Positions 17,519-25,180 of a DNA stretch of 25,180 nt are shown piece after piece (the first letter of the stretch is position 1; every line of letters begins with the position of its first letter). The translations under genes and the position numbers were made by a program. The notes beneath the pieces were generated by a model, which saw only the letters and a list, made by a program, of their open reading frames with translations, was not told the DNA's origin and made no database searches. This DNA is from Haplomitrium mnioides (lineage: Eukaryota > Marchantiophyta > Haplomitriopsida > Calobryales), in contig JBNGIS010019568.1 in assembly GCA_049999725.1 (NCBI GenBank), positions 1 through 25,180 of the forward strand. The letters run 5' to 3'.

Positions 17519-20500
17519 TGTGAGAGCATAGTTGCTGACAGAAGGTCAGAAACATCTTGAAGGAGTTTTTTTCTGCATGGTGGAGTAAGAAGGAAAGAGT
17601 AAAGTTTCAGTTTTGGGTATAACAATGGTAAAAATGTATATAAGAAGTTATGAGGAAGTTGATTTCTTTCTAAGGAAAAAATATATAATTTTTGGTAAAA
17701 CTAATCTATGTGTTGAGGGCCAGCTAGCCCCTAGCTACTCCTATCTAGAGTGACTTCTATTAGAGTGTCGGTGGACAGCTTGCCCATGAGCCAGTTGAAG
17801 TATATTGAAGAACAGCTGCCTATGCTCTGAATTAGATCCGTCCAGGGGCAGAATTAAGTTGTGGCCTTACACCCTATAAAGGGCTGCTTCTCGAAAGCAG
17901 AAGAGAGAGAAGTGCTTATATATGTGTGCAGGTTGATGTATGAAGACTTATGGGATAAAACGCAGCAATGGAGTTCGACGAGTTCGTGGATGCGGGCTGT
18001 GAAGGAAATGTGCGAAATCTGAAGGCAAGTGATCCCTGCTACGAAAAATAAATTGTTGAATAATTGGCTTCGAATCAATCCAAAGTGAAGAAGGAATCGG
18101 TTGTGTCGAAGAATTCCTGTGAGAAAGGTCACTGCAGCGAATTCCTTGTGAGAAAATGAACAAGAAATCTGACTTGTTGCAAATAGTTGATTGTTCTGTT
18201 GTGGAAGGAATGCCTTGAATTGATATAAGTAGAAGAATTGAACTAAAGGAATTGACCGGCTATAATTAATACGAAGAATATAAGCTGAAGAAGTCTGAAT
18301 GCTACGAATAAACGATCTGTGACGAATGATGCAACGATGAGACCTGTTGTAGGTTGCCCAGTTGTGAGGTCCAAGAAGAATTCCTACGAAGATGAAGACC
18401 CAGTTGTATTAAAGTCTTGTGAAGAAATGTTGAGCGAGAGAAGGGTTCTGCAAAGAAGATTTTTGTGAGAGGAATTGTTGTTGAAGAAGATCCCTATGGA
18501 ATCAAATCGAGCAGAAATGGAGGTTACTGCGGAAATCGATTAGTGGCAATAAAGGCCAGCCACGTTGAAGTCCTACGAGGAGACCAGTGCGAAGAAGATC
18601 TCAAGGGAAGAAATTGATCAGGAAGGAACTTGTGGCGAAAATGCTACGTGTGAAAAAGTTGAATTAATCAGCTACGAGAAAGGAGAATCAATCAAAGGCC
18701 TGCGATGATTAGATGCTACGAGTAGACCTGCGCAAGTGCCTGGTACGAAAATATTGTGGAGGGGAGGAAATCGATCAGAGACGAACGATTGGAGGCGATG
18801 AAGGTTTGCAAGGACTATTGCGATGTGAAATATCCTTGTAAGGAAGAATTGACGGAAGCCTATACGTGAGATGAGATTAAATGAAAATAAATGGATTAGT
18901 TTGAAAATGAAGAAAGAAGGGTCTGATAGTTTGAAAAACAGATCGAAAGGGAATCCTCCAATGTGAGGTGCCTCAATTAAAGGGTGTCCGAAGTGGGGTC
19001 AGTGAAGCATCCGATGTGGAGTTACGATGTGGGACTCTCGGTTAAGTGGGTTCCGAGTGGAGATCTAATGTGGGGTGCCCCAGTTGAAAGAGATCCAAAA
19101 AACGGGACGGATGTAAGTTTCGGTATGTCCGACGGATCGGAAGCAAAATGGTGATTAGCAAAAATGTGATTGATGAAAAGGTGACTTGTTGATGTTCTGC
19201 GCTAAGTGAGGATTGTTGCAGAAGAACAAGCACAAAGTGAAGTATGAAAGGCGAAGCAACGATTTATTTCAGATTTGGTGCTGATTAGGGAAGTCGAACT
19301 GAAAGTTTGAAAAGTCGCAACGGACGATCGGTGGAATTGGAAATGTTCGAAAATTGAAAAGGAGGAAACAAAGAGTTAGTGAAAAGTTCAAAAATTTGTA
19401 TAAGAATATTTGTTAGTAATTAGTTCTTATTGCAAGATAAGTTAGTGTAAATTAGTGAAAGCTAGCTAATTAGTTTAAGAACGAGTTGAGAGTAGTTAGT
19501 TCTTATTGGAAGAATAGTGAGAAAAAGTTAGCTTGGAAGGGGAGTAAGCTAGTTTTTTTTTTTTTTTTTGTGAACTGCTATGACAGTTACTTGTCAGTTA
19601 AGCAGGATACGGGGTACAAGCCTGATGGCGAGTTCCTGTTTTGTTGGTTATGTCATTGTACATTTGGTGTTTCAAGTAAAATTCAAGAGATTCTTGTCTG
19701 TCAGGTCCCCTGCTCTTGGAAATTGTAGATTCAGAAGGAGCAACATGATGGAAGAACAAGGAATTGAAGTCAGATTTTGGTGGTAAATGTTTTGCAAATT
19801 TTTAGTTGAAGAAATCAAGCAAATTGCAATAGAGAAGTGCATGTTATGGGGTACCTGAATGTATTCTGCTCGTGGATCTGGGTTCTGAATTCCAGATTGT
19901 AATTTGTGGGAGATTTGGTGGCAATCTAGTCTTCTTTGTGTTTTGTTTTGTTCTATGGTTGTATACATGTGTTAGATTGTAAATCTCTAAAGAGAGAACC
20001 TTCTGTGATTCTCCAATTAGTGGATGCTTGTTGGTGGAATGCAGCAGAGCTAGTATTGCTCAGAATTATGTATGCCTATAGAATAGGTGGGTATTTCATA
20101 AGCAAACAGAGTAGTGGGTGGTTGGAGGAACAGCTATTGGATGTGAGATCAAGAGGATCGTTCCATAGTTGAGTTTTCAGCATCAAGGTCTAGGGTATAT
20201 CAGGTTGGAGTGGCCTGAGTATCCAGTTTGAGGGAAGTGAAGTGGTGTAATGAAGGTAGGCACTGGAGTGTTGTTCTGAGAGTTTCAAGAAAGTTGGGGA
20301 ACTCGTTGCTTGGGAACATTTCTGATACAGCTCTAATTTAAAATCTACCTGTACATCAATTTTCTTATCCTAGTAATGTCAATCATGCAATTTGTGTGAT
20401 TCTTGGCTGTTGTTCTATTATGTTGAGCAGTTAGAAGTGTTTGTGTGTGGTTTTGTGGAGAGAGGGTTGTCAGACCTAGAGAAGGAGAGCGGTCCATCTC

Positions 20501-20650
20501 TGAACTGATAGAGTGCAGTTTTAGAACTCTTTAAAGAATTTAAAAAGTCAATAAAAACGATATTAAGAGCAGATTTCTATATAGATCTTGCGTGGTTTGA
20601 TCACTGGTTGTGCTTTTCGAGGCTGGAGTGCCCACTACTGTGCTACGACA
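17519..20650 (+). repeat. 5' LTR of the gypsy element (about 3.13 kb)
   Basis: It starts TGTGAGAGCATAGTTGC and ends GTGCTACGACA, and aligns along its whole length with 21974-25089. Compared with the 3' LTR it has about 24 extra bases near 18300-18330 and roughly 65 near 19728-19800, and lacks about 65 bases that the 3' LTR has near 22585-22665. The central part (about 18000-19550) is purine-rich on the plus strand with recurrent CTACGA and GAAGAA words. A poly-T tract lies near 19553-19569. Open stretches inside it look accidental. Confidence 0.95.
17637..17644 (+). promoter_or_regulatory. Candidate TATA box in the gypsy LTR
   Basis: TATATAAG about 120 bp into the LTR is kept in the 3' LTR at 22092-22099. 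A second candidate, TATAAA at 17875-17880, is altered in the 3' LTR. Neither the start of transcription nor the R region can be read from sequence alone. Confidence 0.35.
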
Positions 20651-20658
20651 TGATTTCT

Positions 20659-20676
20659 TAGCGTCGTTGCTGGGGA
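20659..20676 (+). promoter_or_regulatory. Degenerate tRNA-Asp-type primer-binding site
   Basis: TAGCGTCGTTGCTGGGGA lies 8 bases after the 5' LTR. It differs from TGGCGCCGTTGCCGGGGA, the complement of the plant tRNA-Asp 3' end used by Athila-type elements, at three positions, all G-to-A or C-to-T transitions. The position is right for a primer site. Confidence 0.75.
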
Positions 20677-20857
20677 TCTAGTTTCTAGTGTTTGCTCTTA
20701 AAAGTATGTATAGTGTTATCAGTAATGTTGAGAACCTATTTTACTCGCTACTATTAAATTCTGTTCTTAACAATCTGGTGTGTTATTTTTTATTTTTTTT
20801 GTGGAGAAATTCAGAGAAGAAGAGCTTTCTTTGTAGTGATTATCAAGGAAGATATGA
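20677..20857 (+). other. Gypsy internal leader
   Basis: A short AT-rich stretch between the primer-binding site and the first plausible gag ATG at 20858, with no feature seen apart from T-rich runs. Confidence 0.5.
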
Positions 20858-21636
20858 ATGCGTGAAATTTCAGAAGAGGACAAAGAGAGACAAAGAAAAG
20901 AGAGAGAAGTAAGACTGCAGAGACGAGAGGAGTCCAAATTGAAGTCTAAAGAAGTAATAGTTGCTGGTAGCAGAAAGGAACCTACAGAAGGGGAGCTCAA
21001 CCTTCTGGGCTTCTGTCGCCATTAGCTCAGTTTCAGTGGACTGATATCACTGCTTTTGGAGGCATTACTGGGTTAACATCATTCCCTAAATTAAATCTAC
21101 CTTCTTCTTCTTCTTCTTCTTCTACTTCTTCTAGGAATTCAGCCACACCTAATAGTACTCAAGGTAGTGGAGCTTCACAAACTAGTGTTGTTTTGAGAAC
21201 AAGGGTGGCACTTGTGACACTGTTCCCATCAGTATCAGCTATGGCTCAACCAGCTCATGTGGAGGGTTATCGAACGAAGTTGAAATATCATATTTTCAAG
21301 GGAAGATCGAAAGATGATGTGGATACATGGGTGGAAAGATTTGAAGGTATTAGCAGAGCTAACCAAGAAGATTTAGATGCAGATCGGCTAAGACTAGTGG
21401 ATGCTCTGTTTTCAGGAAAAGAAAGAGAATGGTATGATAATCTGGGAGCAGTTTTTGCTACGTGGGTAGATCTGAGGACAGCCCTAGTGACAAAGTTCAG
21501 AGGGGCGGCATATTTGACAAAGATCTTGACCAAGCTGACCTCAATCAAGAAAAAGAAAAAAGAAGGTGTCAGGATTACTCTCAGAGAGTCAAGCCAATGC
21601 AGCAGAAGTTGGGCATTGTGAATAGTCCTATGATGA
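20858..21636 (+). pseudogene. gag: Truncated gypsy gag pseudogene
   Basis: The ATG at 20858 opens a charged Glu/Arg/Lys-rich N-terminal segment (MREISEEDKERQRKERE) that runs to a frame change near 21000. The next frame has SPLAQFQWTDITAFGG, a Ser run encoded by a (TCT)n microsatellite near 21100-21135, and then the retrotransposon gag core: YHIFKGRSKDDVDTWVERFE, KEREWYDNL and TWVDLRTALVTKFRG. An indel in the Lys-rich tract near 21545-21560 moves the reading into a third frame with DYSQRVKPMQQKLG. The sequence is cut at about 21636, after NSPMM, where integrase sequence begins. The zinc knuckle and everything after it are missing. The ATG choice is tentative. Confidence 0.82.
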
Positions 21637-21935
21637 ACTTGGTCAAGCTGGAGGAAGAAAGAGTTCATGCTCTAGCCGAAACCAAAAAAGTCCAAAACAA
21701 GCGAAAAGAAGATTATGATTCCAAGCTTAAAAAGGTGAATATTTCTGAAGGGGATCTCGTGCTTCTATATGATAGTCGTTATTTTTTGTTCCCATGGAAA
21801 CTTCATGTAAGATGGATGGGACCCTATATAGCATCAAAAATTTATGACAACAGATCATTGGAGTCAAAGATTTTAACAGGGAAAGTGTTGGAAACAAGAG
21901 TGAACGGATCACGGGTAAAACGATATCATTTGTAA
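21637..21935 (+). pseudogene. pol: Gypsy integrase C-terminal fragment
   Basis: About 98 codons to the TAA at 21933-21935. It starts abruptly in NLVKLEEERVHALAE, then KRKEDYDSKLKKV, GDLVLLYDSRYFLFP, KLHVRWMGPY (21798-21827) and ends TRVNGSRVKRYHL. This is the DNA-binding C-terminal part of a gypsy integrase, just upstream of the polypurine tract as expected for the end of pol. The catalytic core is gone. It shares the frame of the last gag piece, so gag and integrase segments are joined in frame. Confidence 0.88.
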
Positions 21936-21960
21936 ACGCTTGCGAGGATGTTGTGCAATT

Positions 21961-21970
21961 GAGGAGGGGG
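21961..21970 (+). promoter_or_regulatory. Polypurine tract of the gypsy element
   Basis: GAGGAGGGGG followed by CTA and the 3' LTR start at 21974, the usual place of the plus-strand primer. Confidence 0.8.
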
Positions 21971-21973
21971 CTA

Positions 21974-24900
21974 TGTGAGAGCATAGTTGCTAACAGAAGG
22001 TCAAAAACATCTTGATGGAGTTCTTTTCTAAGTGGTAGAGTAAGAAATAAATGGTAAAGTTTCAGTTTTGGGTATAACAATGGTAAAAATATATATAAGA
22101 AGTTATGAGGAAGTTGATTTCTTTCTAAAGGAAAAATATATATAATTTTTGGTAAAACTAATCTATGTGTTGAGGGCCAGCTAGCCCCTAGCTACTCCTA
22201 TTTAGAGTGACTTCTATTAGAGTGTCGGTGGACAGCTTGCCTAGGAGCCAGTTGAAGTATATTGAAGAACAGTTGCCTATGCCCTGAACTAGGTCCGTCC
22301 AAGGGTAGAATTAAAGTTGTGGCCTTACACCCTATAAGGAGCTGCCTCTTGAAAGAAGAAGAGAGAGAAGTGCTTATATATATGTGCAGGTTGATGTATG
22401 AAGATTTATGGGATAAAACACAGCAACGGTGTTCGACGAGTTCGTGGATGCGGGCTATGAAGGAAATGTGAAAATCTAAAGGCAAGTGATCCCTGCTTTG
22501 AAAAATCGATTGTTGAATAATTGGCTTCGAATCAATCCAGAGTGAAGAAGGAATCGGCTGTTTCTTGAATTCTTGTGAGGAAGGTCCTGCTGCACTGAAG
22601 TGAAACGTGAAGAAGAGCTCCTACAAACAAACAAGCTGATGGGAAATGAGGATATGCAAAGCGAATTTCCTGTGAGAAAATGAACAAGAAATCTGACTTG
22701 TTGCAAATAGTCGATCGTTCTATTGTGGAAGGAATGCCCTGAATTGATAAAAGTAGAAGAATTGAACTGAAGGAATTGACCGGTTGTAATTAATACAAAG
22801 AATCTACATTGAAGAAGTCTGAATGATGCAACGATGAGACCTAATGTAGGTTGCCCAGCTGTGAGGTCCGAGAAGAATTCCTACGAAGATGAAGACCCAA
22901 CTGTGTTAAAGTCGTGTGAAGAAATGTTGAGCGAGAGAAGGGTTCTGCAAAGAAGATTTTTGCAAGAGGAATTGTTGTTGAAGAAGATCCCTACGGAATC
23001 AAATCGAGTAGAAACGGAGGTTATTGCGGAAATCGATTAGTGGCAATAGAGGCCAGCTACGTTTAAGTCCTACGAGGAGACCAGTGCGAAGAAGGTCTCA
23101 AAGGAAGAAATTGATCAGGAAGGGACCTGTAGCAAAAATGCTACGTGCGAAAAAGTTGAATTAATCAGCTACAAGAAAGGAGAATCAATCGAAGGCCTGC
23201 GATGATTGGATGTTGTCAGTAGACCTGCGTGAGTGCTTGGTATGAAAATATTGTGGAGGGGAGGAAGTCGATCAGAGACGAACGATCGAAGGTGATGAAG
23301 GTTTGCAAGGACTGTTGCAATGTGAAATATCCTTGTGAGCAAGAATTGAAGGAAGCCTATACGCGAGATGAGATTAAATGGAAATAAATGGACAAGTTTG
23401 AAAACGAAGGAAGAAGGGTCCGATAGTCTGAAAATCGGATCGAAAGGGAATCCTCCGATGTGGGGTGCCTCAATTAAGAGGTGTTCGAAGTGGGGTCAGT
23501 GAGGTCCGAGAAGCATCCGATGTAGAGCTATAATGTGGGACTCATGGTTAAGTGGGTTCTGAGTGGAGATCCGATGTGGGGTGCCCCAGTTGAAAGGGAT
23601 CCAAAAAACGGGACAGATGTAAGTTCCGATGTGTCTGACGAATCGGAAGCGAAATGGTGATTAGCAAAAATAAGATTGACGAAAAGGTGACATGTTGATG
23701 TTCTACACTAAGTGAGGATTGTTGCGGAAGAACAATCACGAAGTGAAGTATGAAGGGAAAAGCAACAATTTATCGCGGATTTGGTGCTGATTGGGGAAGT
23801 CGAACTGAAAGTTTGAAAAGTCGCAACGGACAATTGGTGGAATTGGAAATGTTCGAAAATTGAAAAGGAGGAAATGAAGAGTTAGTGAAAAGTTTGAAAA
23901 TTAGTATAAGAAAATTTGTTAGTAATTAGTTCTTATTGCAAGATAAATTAGTGTAAATTAGTGAAAGCTAGCTAGTTAGTTTAAGAACGAGTTGAGAGTA
24001 GTTAGTTCTTTTTGGAAGAATAGTGAGAAAAAGTTAGCTTAGAAAGGGAGTAAGCTAGTTTTTTTTTTTTTTTTGGAAGTGTTATGATAGCTACTTGTCA
24101 ATTGAGCAAGATAGGGGGTGCAAGCCTGATGGCAAGTTCTTGTTCTACTGGTTATCTCACTATACATTTGGTGTTTCAAGTAAAATTCAAGAGATTCTTG
24201 TCTGTGAGGTCCCTTGCTCTAGGAAATTGCTCTGTAGGTTTTGAGTTTAAGAAATAAAGCAGATTGCAATAGAGAAGTGCATGTTATGAGGTACCTGAGT
24301 GTGTTCTGCTGGTGGATCTGGGTTCTGAATTCCAAATTGTAATTTGTGGGAGATTTGGTCGCAATCCAATCTTCTTTGCATTTTGTTCTGTTCTATGGTT
24401 GTATACATGTGTTAGATTGTAAATCTTTAAAGAGAAAACCTTCTATGATTCTCCAATTAGTGGATGCTTGTTGGTGGATTGCAGCAGAGCAAGTATTGCT
24501 CAAAATTGTGTGTGCCTATGGAATAGGTGGGCATTTCACAAGAAAACAGAGTAGTGGGTGGTTGGAGGAACAGTAGTTGGATGTGAGATTAGGACGATCG
24601 TTTCATAGCTGAGTTCTCGACATCAAGGTCTGGGGTATATCAGGTTGGAGTGGCCTGAGTATCCAGTTTTAGGGAAGTGAAGTGGTGTAATGAAGGTAAG
24701 CACTGGAGTGTTGTTTTGAGAGTTTCAAGCAAGTTGGGGAATTGGTTGCTTGGGAACATTTCTGATACAGCTCTAGTTTAAAAGTTGCCTATACATCAGT
24801 TTTCTTATCCTAGTAATGTCAATCATGCAATTTGTGTGATTCTTGGCTATTGTTCTATTATGTTGAGCAGTTAGAAGTGCTTGTGTGTGGTTTTGTGGAG

Positions 24901-25089
24901 AGAGAGTTATCAGACCTAGAGAAGGAGAGCGGTCCATCTCTGAACTGATAGAGTACAGTTTCAGAAATCCTTAAAGAATCTAGAAAGTCAGTAGAAACGA
25001 TTTAAGAGAAAATTTCTATATAGATCTTACATGGTTTGATCATTGGTTGTGCTTTTCAGGGCTGGAGTGCCCACTACTGTGCTACGACA
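21974..25089 (+). repeat. 3' LTR of the gypsy element (about 3.12 kb)
   Basis: It begins TGTGAGAGCATAGTTGC and ends GTGCTACGACA, followed by ATGAG. It is the direct-repeat partner of 17519-20650, with frequent substitutions and several indels. By eye roughly nine in ten positions match, which I did not measure. A poly-T tract near 24059-24074 corresponds to that at 19553-19569. No gene is supported inside. Confidence 0.95.
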
Positions 25090-25094
25090 ATGAG
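25090..25094. repeat. Target-site duplication ATGAG, right copy (gypsy)
   Basis: Identical to 17514-17518 and directly adjacent to the LTR end ACGACA. Confidence 0.92.
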
Positions 25095-25180
25095 TTTGCA
25101 ATGGTAAACATAAAAACAAAGAAAATGAAACATTGCATGGATTTAGGAGCTTTATTTTAAATGTCAAGAAAAAAGGAGGC
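25095..25180. other. Right flank of the gypsy element
   Basis: 86 bp of A-rich sequence with no feature that can be identified at this length. Confidence 0.5.

Larger units (their letters stand above)
17519..25089 (+). mobile_element. Ty3/gypsy LTR retrotransposon with very long LTRs and internal deletion
   Basis: Two direct repeats of about 3.1 kb, each TGTGAGAGC...GCTACGACA, enclose 1323 bp and are flanked by ATGAG. Inside, in order, are a degenerate tRNA-Asp-type primer-binding site, a gag fragment, an integrase C-terminus and a polypurine tract. Protease, RT, RNase H and the integrase core are missing, so the element is non-autonomous. The integrase end (GDLVLLYDSR, RWMGPY) has no chromodomain. 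With the primer site, this suggests the Athila/Tat clade, but clade placement is inference. Confidence 0.93.

Noticed and set aside
19936-20172. Open frame in the gypsy LTR (78 codons), also open at 24346-24576
   Set aside because: Openness in both LTRs follows from shared descent, and the length is unremarkable. No domain recognised.
22834-23040. Open frame within the gypsy 3' LTR (68 codons, Glu/Arg-rich)
   Set aside because: The same segment in the 5' LTR has a stop and several amino-acid changes, so nothing suggests coding constraint.
17519-25089. Segmental or tandem duplication of about 3.1 kb
   Set aside because: The repeats have TG...CA ends, a primer-binding site after the first, a polypurine tract before the second, gag and integrase pieces between, and a 5-bp target duplication outside. 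They are LTRs.

Overview
This window looks like repeat-rich nuclear DNA of a land plant, probably a seed plant. Three LTR retrotransposons fill nearly all of it: two Ty1/copia copies of one family and one Ty3/gypsy element whose gag, integrase C-terminus and degenerate tRNA-Asp-type primer site point to the plant Athila/Tat group. I found no host gene, tRNA, rRNA or other cellular RNA gene. Two runs of exactly 100 N (257-356, 15690-15789) are assembly gaps of unknown true size.

Layout. 1-136 is AT-rich low-complexity DNA. 137-7787 is copia copy A on the + strand, bounded by the target duplication CTTTT. After 87 bp of AT-rich spacer, 7875-15488 is copia copy B on the - strand, bounded by ATTAT. 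The copies lie tail to tail and together form an imperfect inverted repeat of about 15 kb. Both have very short LTRs (108-123 bp), a leader of nearly 2 kb, gag with a CCHC knuckle, protease, integrase, reverse transcriptase (RT) and RNase H, then about 480 bp of 3' non-coding sequence and a polypurine tract. Both are dead. A has many stops and frameshifts and has lost catalytic Asp residues in integrase, RT and RNase H. B is better preserved.

15494-17518 holds AT-rich DNA, the second gap, a purine-rich stretch with a short tandem repeat, and a possibly coding 0.4 kb fragment of unknown origin. 17519-25089 is the gypsy element, flanked by ATGAG. Its LTRs are about 3.1 kb each and could be mistaken for a segmental duplication. 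Its internal region is only 1.3 kb, because an internal deletion joins mid-gag directly to the integrase C-terminus. Ordinary flank follows to the end.

The most unusual feature is in the copia family. The RT domain of both copies carries an insertion of about 190-230 codons between two conserved RT blocks. It is built from 36-bp and 48-bp (12- and 16-residue) tandem units, each starting with a 13-bp palindromic core, GGACCTTTWGTCC. Unit lengths keep the reading frame, unit number differs between the copies, and the same core also occurs once in the 3' non-coding region of each copy. The family also has a stop codon at the same position between gag and pol in both copies.
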